Shown here: positions 26,539-35,370 of the stretch, piece by piece
Numbering within the stretch: position 1 is the stretch's first letter
Layout: every line of letters begins with the position of its first letter
Assembly: GCA_964437415.1 (NCBI GenBank)
Contig: CAYTGN010000013.1
Location: 25,686-89,685 of the forward strand
Direction of reading: 5' to 3'
DNA length: 64,000 nucleotides
From: CADEDV01 sp964437415
GTDB lineage: Bacteria > Bacteroidota > Bacteroidia > Chitinophagales > Chitinophagaceae
Program-made: the position numbers and the translations under genes
The notes under the pieces: generated by a model
The model's database searches: none
Told to the model about the DNA's origin: nothing
What the model saw: only the letters and a program-made list of their open reading frames with translations

Positions 26539-27300
26539 ATGTCAGCATTGCTGCAACAAATAGACCAGAGCCATTTGCCGCGACATATCGCCATCATCAT
26601 GGATGGCAATGGCCGTTGGGCAAAGGAACAGGGGCAGGACCGCCTTTTTGGTCACTTTCATGGTGTGGAAAGTGTCCGCAACATTGTGGAAGGATGCGCA
26701 GAACTCGGTGTGGAATACCTGACGCTTTATGCTTTTTCTACGGAAAACTGGGATAGGCCCGAATATGAAGTGGTGGGTTTGATGGAGTTGCTGGTAACCA
26801 CTATTCGCAAAGAAGTGGAAAGTCTGCACAAGAATAATATCAGGCTGCATGTGATCGGCGATATGAACATGTTGCCCGAATATGCCCGCCAGGAACTGAA
26901 CGAGGCGCTTGAGATTACTAAAAACAATACGGGCCTCAACCTTATCATGGCGCTGAGCTACAGCGGTCGCTGGGAACTGTTGAACGCTGTTAAGAACATA
27001 GCCTATGAAGTGAAACAAGGCCGCCTGAACCTGGAAGATATTGACCAGGATACATTGCAGCGGTTTCTGGCCACCAGCGGTTTTCCCGACCCGGAACTGA
27101 TGATCAGGACCAGCGGGGAGTACCGGATCAGTAATTTCCTGCTTTATCAATTAGCCTATGCGGAGCTGTATTTTACCAATGTACGCTGGCCCGATTTCAG
27201 GAAAGAAAACCTGTATGAAGCCATCGTTGACTTTCAAAACAGGGAAAGAAGGTTTGGTAAGACAAGCGATCAGGTTGGTGAAAAAACATCGGGTCATTGA
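26539..27300 (+). CDS. uppS: Undecaprenyl diphosphate synthase (isoprenyl transferase)
   Basis: A 253-aa cis-prenyltransferase with the signature HIAIIMDGNGRWAKEQG near residues 17-33, containing the catalytic Asp. Other conserved parts are YLTLYAFSTENW and the C-terminal LMIRTSGEYRISNFLLYQ. It makes C55 undecaprenyl diphosphate, the carrier lipid for peptidoglycan and O-antigen. First gene of the envelope block with bamA. The protein seems complete, and the stop is followed by a 210-base gap. Confidence 0.97.
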   Translation: MSALLQQIDQSHLPRHIAIIMDGNGRWAKEQGQDRLFGHFHGVESVRNIVEGCAELGVEYLTLYAFSTENWDRPEYEVVGLMELLVTTIRKEVESLHKNNIRLHVIGDMNMLPEYARQELNEALEITKNNTGLNLIMALSYSGRWELLNAVKNIAYEVKQGRLNLEDIDQDTLQRFLATSGFPDPELMIRTSGEYRISNFLLYQLAYAELYFTNVRWPDFRKENLYEAIVDFQNRERRFGKTSDQVGEKTSGH

Positions 27301-27510
27301 GAAAGGATTTCGGAAATTTGGCTGAAATGCAGCCCTGTTTTGGTTTTCGGGCACTTCCGGTCATTTCTTTAACAAACATTTTCGGGATTTACCGTTAATT
27401 TGCCGCCCGGACCAATGTTCCGGATATTTATAAAACACACAAAGCAAGCTATTTGCACCAAAACAGTGTCGTTGACACTTACTTTATCTGACTGACTTGA
27501 AAAAACAACC
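27301..27510 (+). promoter_or_regulatory. uppS-bamA intergenic region with inverted repeat
   Basis: 210 bases without a gene. It holds a perfect inverted repeat AGTGTC-GTT-GACACT at 27465-27479, within 32-46 bases of the bamA ATG, and a TTAATTTG-like box near 27391. A regulatory role for the repeat is inference. No strong terminator for uppS is evident, so read-through into bamA is likely. Confidence 0.35.
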
Positions 27511-30246
27511 ATGCAACGATTTTTATCCCGGATCATTGTTTTCCTCATAGCGGCTTTTGTTTCCGTGTTTACTGCCCAGGCCCAGGATCCTGATACTACA
27601 AGACCGGTTTCCGTTGACCCCAAGCTTCTTGAATTTGAGAGGTCCCGCATTCCCCGTGAATATGTGATTGCAGAAATTGCTGTGACAGGTATTGTTCACC
27701 TTGACACGGCTATTGTATTGTCAATTTCCGGGCTGCAGGTGGGAGACAAGTTCATGCACCCGGGCAATGATGTTTTTGCCAAGGCAATCAATGCTCTTTG
27801 GAGACAGAGGCTGTTTTCCAATGCGCAGGTCTTTATAACCAAAATTCAGGATGACAGGGTAAGTATTGAGATTAATGTGCAGGAAAGACCCCGCCTGGGA
27901 AATTTTAAATTCGTAGGCATTAAAAAAGCTGACCAGGAAGAGTTGCAGGGAAAAATGGGACTTACCAAGCAAACGATCATCACCGAAAACATGCGGCGGA
28001 ACATTGTGGAGGTCGGCACCAAGTTTTACACAGACAAGGGTTTTCAAAATGCAACGGTTCGAATTGAGGAACAGCCCGACCCTTCTTTTGTCAATTCAAA
28101 CATGCTGATGATCTATGTTGACAAAGGAGATAAAATACGGATCAACGATATCAACTTTTACGGCAATGAAAATATTGACGGGCTTCGCCTTAAAAAGAAG
28201 CTGAAAGGAACAAAAGAAATGAGCCGGCTCACTCTTCGCCCGGTTTCTGATACCAGCCGGTTTGGAGCAAGAGAAAAATATACATTCAGTGAATACACGA
28301 AAGACTGGGGTTTTCTTTCTCTCAGCAAAACAAAACGATTAATTGATCCCTGGTTCCGGTTCAAACTTTTGAGTTCTGCCAAATTCGACCCCAAGAAATT
28401 TGAAGAAGATAAGGAACGCCTGCTGGAGTTTTACAATTCCCAAGGCTATCGGGATGCACAGCTTGTTGACACGGCCATTTCAGCAAGCAAGAACGGCCAC
28501 ATGAATATTGACCTGAAAATGGAAGAAGGCCGGCGCTATTATTTTGGTAATATCGTTTGGAAAGGAAATTCAAAATACTCTGATTCCATCCTTAATAACC
28601 TCATGGGGATTCAAAAAGGAGATATTTACAATATTGAAATACTGAACAGAAGGCTGGGCAAGCAATTGTCGCAGGAAGGCGGTGACATCAGCGGGCTGTA
28701 TATGGATGATGGTTATCTCTTTTTCTCTGTTGAACCGGTTGAAACAGCCGTCTATAATGACACGATAGATCATGAGATCCGGATTAAGGAAGGTCCGCAG
28801 GCCAGAATTAAAGGGGTTACTATAGCCGGCAACGAGAAAACTAAAGACCATGTGGTCCGGCGTGAGCTGCGAACCATACCAGGTGAACTATTTAGCCGTT
28901 CAGATCTTATCCGTTCACAAAGAGAGCTGGCCAACCTGAACTATTTTAACCAGGAAACCATCAACCCCGGTGTGGTGCCCAACCCTGATGATGGAACAGT
29001 GGACATCAACTGGAAACTGGAAGAAAAATCTTCGGATCAGTTAGAGTTATCGGCCGGTTGGGGTGGTGGCATCGGGCTAACGGGAACACTTGGTGTAACA
29101 TTCAACAACTTTTCAATTAAAAATATCTGGAAAAAATCGGCATGGGATCCATTGCCAACCGGTGATGGGCAAAAGCTGAGTCTTCGTATGCAGTCCAATG
29201 GGCAGGCATTCCGTTCTTATAGCTTCTCTTTCACAGAGCCATGGTTGGGGGGTAAGAAAAGAAATTCGTTAACGATAGGTATTAACAGCAGCAAATTCTC
29301 TAATGCTTTTGACCCCTTTACCGGAAGGATAGACAGGGCAAGGTCGGATACCAACTTCCTGAAAACAACCGGTTTCTCCATTGGCCTTGGAAAACAACTA
29401 AAATGGCCGGATGATTATTTCAGCTTTTTGGTTACGCTGAACTACACCCGTTATAATCTCAGCAACTATCCCATTTTCCAGGGATTGAGCACCGGTTTAT
29501 CTGATAATATCAGTGTGAAATTAGCCTTGCAGCGTTCATCTGTTTTTGATCCGATCTTTCCCCGAAGCGGTTCTAATTTCTTAGCCAGTGTGCAGTTTAC
29601 ACCGCCATATTCGCTTTTTAATAAAAACATTGCCAACTCAAGCAACCCTTACCGCACTCCTGAATATCATAAATGGCGGTTCAATGCTGAATGGTATGTG
29701 CCGATTGGCCGTGCTTTGGGAGCAGAAAACAACCGCCAGTTTGTGTTGAAAATGGCGGCAAAATATGGCTTTATGGGCCGTTACAATCGTAAGCTGGACT
29801 ATTCACCATTTGAACGCTTCCAGGTGGGTGATGCCGGTCTTACCAATAACTTTGGTCTGCTGGGCTATGACATCATTGCCCACCGCGGCTACCCGGTTTA
29901 CCAGTCATCGGATCCGACAGTGAACCCTGACCAGCAAAATGCCACACAGTTCTTTACCATATTCAATAAATACCAGTTGGAGATGCGTTTCCCGCTGGTG
30001 ACCAATCCCAGCAGTACCATTTATGCTCTTACATTCTTTGAAGCGGCAAATGGCTGGTACAGCTTCAAGGATTATAATCCCTTCCGTTTGCGTCGCAGCG
30101 CAGGGGTAGGCATGCGATTCTTCTTGCCGATGTTTGGTTTGCTGGGCTTTGACTATGGCATCGGCTTTGACCGTATACAACCGGGTCAAAGCGGATTTAA
30201 AGGCGCATCAAGATTTACCTTTATGCTAGGCTTTGAACCAGAATAA
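27511..30246 (+). CDS. bamA: Outer-membrane protein assembly factor BamA
   Basis: A 911-aa Omp85 protein with a signal peptide ending near AQAQD. Residues about 50-490 contain the POTRA repeats (VTGIVHLDTAIVLSISGLQVG, INDINFYGNENIDGLRLKKK, VTIAGNEKTKDHVVRRELR). Residues about 530-911 are the barrel, with KLSLRMQSNGQAF and a terminal aromatic-rich strand (RFTFMLGFEPE). It inserts beta-barrel proteins into the outer membrane. It is followed by two ompH genes encoding the periplasmic chaperones that deliver clients to it. Confidence 0.95.
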   Translation: MQRFLSRIIVFLIAAFVSVFTAQAQDPDTTRPVSVDPKLLEFERSRIPREYVIAEIAVTGIVHLDTAIVLSISGLQVGDKFMHPGNDVFAKAINALWRQRLFSNAQVFITKIQDDRVSIEINVQERPRLGNFKFVGIKKADQEELQGKMGLTKQTIITENMRRNIVEVGTKFYTDKGFQNATVRIEEQPDPSFVNSNMLMIYVDKGDKIRINDINFYGNENIDGLRLKKKLKGTKEMSRLTLRPVSDTSRFGAREKYTFSEYTKDWGFLSLSKTKRLIDPWFRFKLLSSAKFDPKKFEEDKERLLEFYNSQGYRDAQLVDTAISASKNGHMNIDLKMEEGRRYYFGNIVWKGNSKYSDSILNNLMGIQKGDIYNIEILNRRLGKQLSQEGGDISGLYMDDGYLFFSVEPVETAVYNDTIDHEIRIKEGPQARIKGVTIAGNEKTKDHVVRRELRTIPGELFSRSDLIRSQRELANLNYFNQETINPGVVPNPDDGTVDINWKLEEKSSDQLELSAGWGGGIGLTGTLGVTFNNFSIKNIWKKSAWDPLPTGDGQKLSLRMQSNGQAFRSYSFSFTEPWLGGKKRNSLTIGINSSKFSNAFDPFTGRIDRARSDTNFLKTTGFSIGLGKQLKWPDDYFSFLVTLNYTRYNLSNYPIFQGLSTGLSDNISVKLALQRSSVFDPIFPRSGSNFLASVQFTPPYSLFNKNIANSSNPYRTPEYHKWRFNAEWYVPIGRALGAENNRQFVLKMAAKYGFMGRYNRKLDYSPFERFQVGDAGLTNNFGLLGYDIIAHRGYPVYQSSDPTVNPDQQNATQFFTIFNKYQLEMRFPLVTNPSSTIYALTFFEAANGWYSFKDYNPFRLRRSAGVGMRFFLPMFGLLGFDYGIGFDRIQPGQSGFKGASRFTFMLGFEPE

Positions 30247-30288
30247 TCACGACTAACAATATTTATATTACTCTCAAATTCCTTAGTT

Positions 30289-30801
30289 ATGAAAAAAACA
30301 TTTTTGCTGGCTTGCCTGCTGGGATTTGGACTACTGGGTTTTTCCCAGAAATATGCCATCATTGATACCAGGTATATCCTTGACAGGATGCCTGAGTACC
30401 GACAGGCGCAAACACAACTTGACAATATTGCGGCAGATTGGCAAAAGGATATTGATGACAAGCAAGCTGATCTGGATCGTATGTATAAACAGTTTGAAGC
30501 GGAAGAGGTGATGCTAACGGAAGATCTGCGCAAAAAAAGAGAAGACCAGTTGTTTGTCAAAGAAAAAGAACTGCGTGACCTCCAGCGCAAACGCTTTGGT
30601 TTTGAGGGTGATCTGTTCAAAAAAAGGCAGGAGTTGATAAAGCCGATACAGGATAAAGTGTATAATGCTGTACAGCGGATGTCGGTTCAGCGGGGCTATG
30701 ATTTCGTACTCGACAAAAGTGAAGGAATTACCATTATATTTGCCGACCCTAAACTGGACAAAAGCGAGGATATTTTAAAAGACCTGGGGGTAAGAAGTTG
30801 A
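30289..30801 (+). CDS. OmpH/Skp periplasmic chaperone, first copy
   Basis: A 170-aa secreted protein with a signal peptide ending near GFSQ. The mature part opens KYAIIDTRYILDRMPEYR and has a long charged coiled coil (about residues 40-120; for example LRKKREDQLFVKEKELRDLQ). This is the Skp/OmpH trimer arrangement, which holds unfolded outer-membrane proteins. The gene follows bamA by 42 bases. C-terminal part YDFVLDKSEGITIIFADPKL is also typical. Confidence 0.93.
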   Translation: MKKTFLLACLLGFGLLGFSQKYAIIDTRYILDRMPEYRQAQTQLDNIAADWQKDIDDKQADLDRMYKQFEAEEVMLTEDLRKKREDQLFVKEKELRDLQRKRFGFEGDLFKKRQELIKPIQDKVYNAVQRMSVQRGYDFVLDKSEGITIIFADPKLDKSEDILKDLGVRS

Positions 30802-30901
30802 TTTAGTGAAGACTACAGCAAGCAATGGCTGTTAAAAAAAATTAAGAAGCAACTTTTCGTTACCGGAACGAATCATAAATAGCAATAACAAAACAACAAC
30901 A

Positions 30902-31462
30902 ATGAAAAAATTGAAATTATTTATTGTGGCTGCGTTTCTGTTGACAGCAGGCAGTGCGTCAGCCCAAATGAAGGTTGGATACATTAATATGGATAATATG
31001 GTGGTTCTGATGCCTGAGACAAAGAAGATCATAGACACCCTGCTTCCCAAATTTCAGGCTGACTCCTTAAACCCCCAGTTGAATTACTACATTTCTGAAT
31101 ACAACAGAAAAGATAGCCTTTTGAGAGCTGATTCAGGTAAGAACGTACTGCCTAAGCAGGTAAAAGACCAGATGGCGAACGAAATGCAGGAATACCTGAA
31201 TGTTGTTCAAAACTGGCAGGCTTATGTTGAACAGGTGCTTGAAGCCAAACGGGATCAGTTACTCGGACCTGTTTATACAAAAGTGTATGATGCGGTGAAA
31301 GCGGTAGCCAAGGAAAAAGGCTATACCCATGTGCTGGCAAAAGAATCCTTGCTGATAGCCCCCGACGGGGATGATCTGATAACCCCGGTGGCAGCCAAGC
31401 TAAAAGTGACCTTGCCAAAGCCACAAGCAGGTGGAGCCAGCCCGCCAACAGGAGGTAATTAA
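30902..31462 (+). CDS. OmpH/Skp periplasmic chaperone, second copy
   Basis: A 186-aa paralogue with signal peptide ending ASAQ. The mature start KVGYINMDNMVVLMPETK is a clear OmpH match, followed by a coiled coil and GYTHVLAKESLLIA. It ends with a Gly/Pro-rich tail (KPQAGGASPPTGGN). Two adjacent ompH genes after bamA are usual in Bacteroidota. Followed by a strong terminator at 31490. Confidence 0.93.
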   Translation: MKKLKLFIVAAFLLTAGSASAQMKVGYINMDNMVVLMPETKKIIDTLLPKFQADSLNPQLNYYISEYNRKDSLLRADSGKNVLPKQVKDQMANEMQEYLNVVQNWQAYVEQVLEAKRDQLLGPVYTKVYDAVKAVAKEKGYTHVLAKESLLIAPDGDDLITPVAAKLKVTLPKPQAGGASPPTGGN

Positions 31463-31489
31463 ATAGAATACAGTTTATTTCTAATCATA

Positions 31490-31520
31490 TCAGCCCCTTT
31501 TATTAAGGGGCTGATCTTTT
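31490..31520 (+). terminator. Terminator after the ompH pair
   Basis: Stem TCAGCCCCTT (31490-31499), loop TTATT, stem AAGGGGCTGA (31505-31514) and T-run to about 31521. Confidence 0.85.
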
Positions 31521-31582
31521 TACCCTGCCCAGGGTATGGCAATAGCAACTGAGCTGTCGTAACTTTCCCAAAACTATTTGCA

Positions 31583-33418
31583 ATGAAATACCCGTTTCTT
31601 GCTGTGTTGCTGTTATCCGGCCTTTTCTCCCGCAGCCAGAGCCCGATAGAAACAGCCAATAAATGTTATGAGGATAAAAACTACCAATGCGCAGCCGATA
31701 ATTATAAAAAGGCGCTGGCAGAGAAAAAATACCAACAAAAGGATCATGCCCTTGTGCTCTACAGGATTGGCTACAGCCAATACAAATTGAAGCAACATGA
31801 TGATGCAGAGAAAATGTTTAAAGAGGCTATTGCCGCTAAAGCAGATTTAAAAAAGGCCTATTGGGATCTTGCTTCTCTTTACTTTGACAAAAGTGAATTT
31901 GAAAATGCGGCGGAATATTATGGCAAGGCCATCGAGCAATATAAAAGCGAACCATCCAGTCTCAAAACACTTTATTACTGGCGGGGGAGAAGCTATAATG
32001 CTGTGAAGAAGTATGCTGATGCGCTGACCTATTTTAAACTGGCTATTTCCATTGACAGCACCAACGGTTATTATAATGTAAGCGCTGCTGATGCATCCTA
32101 TAACCTCGGTGAATATACCAATGCAGCCCGGTATTATCAGCAATCTATCCGGTATGGATCAGATGATAAAAAAATCATGTCTTACCGATATTATTGGATG
32201 GGCCAGTCATACTATAAGATGGCAAAATATGATGAGGCGCTAACGGCGTATAACGGAGCGATGGAATATAATCCCGAGAATGGCGATGCCAGCTGGGGTA
32301 TTGCTTCAGTTTATTATAACCAGCAAAAATGGGCTGAAGCGGCTGCCCAATACACTAAAACAATGAACTTTTTCCGAAAAGACACTATTTCAATGGTTGA
32401 CCTGTATTATATCCGCGGCCGCTGTTATGATGGACAGAATGATTATGCAAAAGCTATCGCTGATTTTGATGCTGCCCTGAAACTTGACCCTGCAGACAGA
32501 CAGTCGGTTTGGCAAAAAGCAAGTATACTACGAAAACAAAAAAAAATCAAAGAAGCCATTGTCTTATATGATAAAGCAATTGAGCTGTATGAAGGCACCA
32601 CCGGCAGCCTTGATGATCTTTATTTTTTCAGAGGTGATTGTCATCTGTTGATGAAAGATACAACCAAAGCAGAGGCAGATTTCAGAGAGTCGCTAAAACA
32701 CAACAGTAACCTGCGGGAACCCAATATAACTATGGGAAATATCAGCTTTGCCCGCAAAAAATATTTCGAGGCAAAAGATTATTATGCCAAAAGCGCTGAT
32801 GGATTTAAAGCCGACTCTTCCGCATTGTCTGCGGTTTATTACCGGAAAGGGTATTCCAATTTTATCCTGGGCAGTACCTATTATTATACGGCAAGAAGCG
32901 ACTTTGAGAAAAGCATCCGCTATGATTCCAATAACCGGGAAGCCCGTCGCTGGTTAGCTGATATTTATTATTCACAAAGTCTCTTTTCTCAAACGGAGAA
33001 GGAAATGGATAAGTGTATTGTTTTGTACAAAAACGCAAAGGATAGTTTGCCGAAGATGTATTTGTACAGGGCAATGGCAAGGGGTCAGCAAAAAAAATAC
33101 AGTGAGGCGCTGAGTGATTATGAACAATCGGATAAATTGAAAAAAATCACTGATGCCGGACATGTTCGGAATATGGGGCAGTTTGCGTTTGAGGTGAAAA
33201 ACTATGCGAAGACCATTGTGCTGTTCACCCGTATCATCCCAATGTACAAGCCGGAAGAAAAGAATGAGCTGGCATTTGCGCATTATGCAAGAGGTCGTGC
33301 CTATCACGAACAAAAGGACAAAGTGAAGGCCAAAGCAGACCTGGAAAAGGCAATTGAGATACTCCCCACTTATGCAGAAGCTAAAAAATGGCTGGAAACG
33401 GTGAATAAAAGCGAATAG
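31583..33418 (+). CDS. Tetratricopeptide-repeat protein
   Basis: A 611-aa protein with a short signal peptide (LSGLFSRSQS) and about 14 TPR units throughout (for example ALVLYRIGYSQYKLKQHDDAEKMF split across helices, WGIASVYYNQQKWAEAAAQY). Repeats with paired Tyr-Tyr-Arg-Gly (YYWRGRSYN, YYIRGRCYD) recur. It is probably periplasmic and interacts with other proteins. It has its own leader after a terminator and is followed 26 bases on by murI. In many Bacteroidota murI follows ompH directly, so this TPR gene is an extra insert. Confidence 0.85.
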   Translation: MKYPFLAVLLLSGLFSRSQSPIETANKCYEDKNYQCAADNYKKALAEKKYQQKDHALVLYRIGYSQYKLKQHDDAEKMFKEAIAAKADLKKAYWDLASLYFDKSEFENAAEYYGKAIEQYKSEPSSLKTLYYWRGRSYNAVKKYADALTYFKLAISIDSTNGYYNVSAADASYNLGEYTNAARYYQQSIRYGSDDKKIMSYRYYWMGQSYYKMAKYDEALTAYNGAMEYNPENGDASWGIASVYYNQQKWAEAAAQYTKTMNFFRKDTISMVDLYYIRGRCYDGQNDYAKAIADFDAALKLDPADRQSVWQKASILRKQKKIKEAIVLYDKAIELYEGTTGSLDDLYFFRGDCHLLMKDTTKAEADFRESLKHNSNLREPNITMGNISFARKKYFEAKDYYAKSADGFKADSSALSAVYYRKGYSNFILGSTYYYTARSDFEKSIRYDSNNREARRWLADIYYSQSLFSQTEKEMDKCIVLYKNAKDSLPKMYLYRAMARGQQKKYSEALSDYEQSDKLKKITDAGHVRNMGQFAFEVKNYAKTIVLFTRIIPMYKPEEKNELAFAHYARGRAYHEQKDKVKAKADLEKAIEILPTYAEAKKWLETVNKSE

Positions 33419-33432
33419 CAACGCCGGCGTTG

Positions 33433-33440
33433 TATTTTTG
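33433..33440 (+). promoter_or_regulatory. Probable -7 box for murI
   Basis: TATTTTTG, full match to TAnnTTTG, followed by only CTTT and then the ATG at 33445. No TTTG -33. Another candidate leaderless start. Confidence 0.4.
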
Positions 33441-33444
33441 CTTT

Positions 33445-34275
33445 ATGCAAGACAAAGGCCCTATTGGCGTTTTCGATTCTGGTTATGGAGGATTGACTGT
33501 ATTAAAAGACATCATTCAGCAATTGCCGCAATATGACTACCTGTACCTGGGTGACAATGCCCGGGCACCATACGGTAACCGCTCTTTCGAAACTGTTTAC
33601 CAATACACATTGCAATGCGTTAAGTGGTTTTTTAACCAGGGTTGCCCGCTGGTTATCCTTGCCTGTAATACCGCTTCTGCCAAAGCGCTGCGAACCATTC
33701 AGCAAAATGATCTGCCCTTGCTGGCCCCGGAAAAAAGAGTGTTGGGGGTGATAAGACCAACCACGGAAACCATCGGCCATTACTCTGAAACCAGGCAGGT
33801 AGGCATTCTGGCCACCAACGGAACCGTTACTTCCGGTTCATATCCTGTTGAAATTGCTAAGTTTTTCCCGGATATAACTGTGCACCAGGAGGCCTGCCCT
33901 ATGTGGGTGCCGTTGGTAGAGAATAATGAGCACCTTGATGAAGGAGCTGATTATTTTGTAAAAAAACATCTCAAAAACATTTTTGAAAAAGGAGAAACTA
34001 TAGATGTTTTGTTGCTGGCCTGCACTCATTATCCTTTGCTCAGGGAAAAAATTGAAGAATATTTACCCATAGGCGTTAAACTTCTCTCACAGGGGGAAAT
34101 TGTGGCAACCAGCCTTGCTGATTATCTGGAACGGCATGCCGAAATTGAGAACCAATGCAGCAAAAAAGGTAGCCGGGAGTTTTATACCACCGATTCAACA
34201 GGGGATTTCGATGCCCATGCAAGTACTTTTTTTGGAGAACCCGTACAGTCGAAACATGCCGAACTCTCTCAATAG
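33445..34275 (+). CDS. murI: Glutamate racemase
   Basis: A 276-aa racemase interconverting L- and D-glutamate for peptidoglycan. Motifs: GPIGVFDSGYGGLTVLKD (catalytic Asp), the first catalytic Cys in LACNTASAKAL, and the second in LLACTHYPLL. Length is normal. I take the ATG at 33445 rather than a TTG at 33430 because GPIGVFDSG normally lies close to the N-terminus. Downstream of the TPR gene by 26 bases. Confidence 0.96.
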   Translation: MQDKGPIGVFDSGYGGLTVLKDIIQQLPQYDYLYLGDNARAPYGNRSFETVYQYTLQCVKWFFNQGCPLVILACNTASAKALRTIQQNDLPLLAPEKRVLGVIRPTTETIGHYSETRQVGILATNGTVTSGSYPVEIAKFFPDITVHQEACPMWVPLVENNEHLDEGADYFVKKHLKNIFEKGETIDVLLLACTHYPLLREKIEEYLPIGVKLLSQGEIVATSLADYLERHAEIENQCSKKGSREFYTTDSTGDFDAHASTFFGEPVQSKHAELSQ

Positions 34276-34373
34276 GCTGATAGCCAGTATAATTTCTGTA
34301 CTTTTTGTAAAAGCAAGTCAAAAAACAGTCAATATTTTTTACTTCTTACTTATTACTTCTGGCCCCCATCCCT

Positions 34374-34381
34374 TACCTTTG
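34374..34381 (+). promoter_or_regulatory. Probable -7 box for rpmH
   Basis: TACCTTTG, a full match to the Bacteroidota -7 box, about 100 bases upstream of the rpmH ATG. No good TTTG -33 at 19-21 bases. It would give rpmH a long leader (about 95 bases) in the 206-base murI-rpmH gap. Confidence 0.5.
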
Positions 34382-34481
34382 CCGTCCTTTCACAAAACAG
34401 CCGATGTGGTGATTGGCTGAAACTGAAACCTGGACCGTTCTCCCGGTCCGCATTTCATAAAAGTGAAAAAGAGAAATTAAT

Positions 34482-34637
34482 ATGAAACGTACATTCCAAC
34501 CTCATCGCAAACGCCGCAAAACCGTTCATGGTTTTCGTAAAAGAATGGCTACTGCCAATGGTCGCAAAGTGCTGGCCAGCCGCCGTGCCAAAGGCCGTAA
34601 GAAGCTGACAGTTTCTGATGAAAGAAAGCTGAAGTAA
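34482..34637 (+). CDS. rpmH: 50S ribosomal protein L34
   Basis: A 51-aa, very basic protein starting MKRTFQPHRKRRKTVHGF and containing RMATANGRKVLASRRAKGR, the near-universal L34 sequence with its RKR(R/K)xHGFRxRM pattern. It is short enough to escape minimum-length gene filters. It stands just upstream of rnpA, the usual bacterial arrangement. A hairpin with a T-run follows at 34679. Confidence 0.97.
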   Translation: MKRTFQPHRKRRKTVHGFRKRMATANGRKVLASRRAKGRKKLTVSDERKLK

Positions 34638-34678
34638 AAACTATCATCGTATCAAAACGGTGGTTTCAATAATTTTAT

Positions 34679-34706
34679 AGCTCTGGTTTATTACCGGAGC
34701 TTTTTT
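34679..34706 (+). terminator. Hairpin with T-run between rpmH and rnpA
   Basis: Stem AGCTCTGGT (34679-34687), loop TTATT, stem ACCGGAGCT (34693-34701) with one G-T wobble, then TTTTTTA. It ends only 10 bases before the rnpA GTG. It would act as an intrinsic terminator or attenuator that limits transcription of rnpA-yidD relative to rpmH. Confidence 0.8.
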
Positions 34707-34716
34707 ATTCGCTGCA

Positions 34717-35115
34717 GTGGCCAAACAATTTACATTAGGAAAAGATGAAAGGCTCAAAAGCCGGAAAGCTATTGAACAATTGTTCAAAGAAGGGAAGAGC
34801 TTTGTGGTTACCCCCTTCCGGGTGCATTATGTGCTGAAAGAAGAAGTCGTTCTGCAGTTTAGTATTGGTGTTTCGTCCAGAAATTTCAAACGGGCAGTTG
34901 ACCGGAACCGTATCAAGAGGTTGAGCCGTGAAGCCTGGCGATTACAGAAGAGTGATTTGACAAAGAAATTGACAGATAAAAAATCAGGCCTCCACATTTT
35001 CCTTGTTTTTACCGGAAAGGAGATTCCGGATTATAGCACCGTAACAGATAACGTGCAGGTAATTTTGAACAAGCTGCTCAAAAGGATACATGAAACTGAT
35101 TCTTCAAATTCTTAG
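34717..35115 (+). CDS. rnpA: Ribonuclease P protein component
   Basis: A 132-aa basic protein, the protein subunit of RNase P. The start is a GTG at 34717 (MAKQFTLGKDERLKSRKAIE), consistent with the conserved N-terminus. The RNR signature is ASxRNxxKRAVDRNRIKR-like (SSRNFKRAVDRNRIKRLSRE, residues about 49-68), which binds the RNA. It overlaps yidD by 26 bases. A hairpin with T-run lies just before the start, and the weak GTG start also suggests low expression compared with rpmH. Confidence 0.95.
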   Translation: MAKQFTLGKDERLKSRKAIEQLFKEGKSFVVTPFRVHYVLKEEVVLQFSIGVSSRNFKRAVDRNRIKRLSREAWRLQKSDLTKKLTDKKSGLHIFLVFTGKEIPDYSTVTDNVQVILNKLLKRIHETDSSNS

Positions 35116-35320
35116 CCTCCCGTTCATTGCATTGATCAAAGTTTATCAATGGATCATTTCGCCGTGGCTGGGACCAAGCTGCCGGTTCACTCCTACCTGT
35201 TCTCATTATGCAGCAGAAGCGCTGAAGAAGCATGGTGTATTTAAAGGATTATGGTTGGCCATCAAAAGAATTATCCGTTGCCATCCCTGGGGTGGAAGCG
35301 GTTATGACCCTGTGCCATAA
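35090..35320 (+). CDS. yidD: Membrane protein insertion efficiency factor YidD
   Basis: A 76-aa protein with the YidD signature: IKVYQWIISPWLGPSCRFTP and CSHYAAEALKKHG, ending HPWGGSGYDPVP. The conserved cysteines (CRFTPTCSHY) are present. It associates with the inner membrane and helps YidC-dependent insertion. It overlaps the 3' end of rnpA by 26 bases in another frame, so it is translationally coupled. YidC itself is not in the window. Confidence 0.96.
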   Translation: MKLILQILSLPFIALIKVYQWIISPWLGPSCRFTPTCSHYAAEALKKHGVFKGLWLAIKRIIRCHPWGGSGYDPVP

Positions 35321-35348
35321 AAAAAAAGGAACCGTTACCAGTTCCTTT
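35321..35348 (-). terminator. Terminator of the superoxide dismutase gene
   Basis: Stem AAAGGAAC / GTTCCTTT with an 8-base loop. On the minus strand it runs into a T-run (35327-35321). It lies 22 bases after the sod stop and right beside the yidD stop on the other strand. Confidence 0.75.
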
Positions 35349-35370
35349 GTCCATTTACTTAAAAATTCAG

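Noticed and set aside
34276..34481. Possible tRNA or small RNA in the murI-rpmH gap
   Set aside because: No cloverleaf, CCA end or strong stem was seen; a -7 box for rpmH explains part of it.
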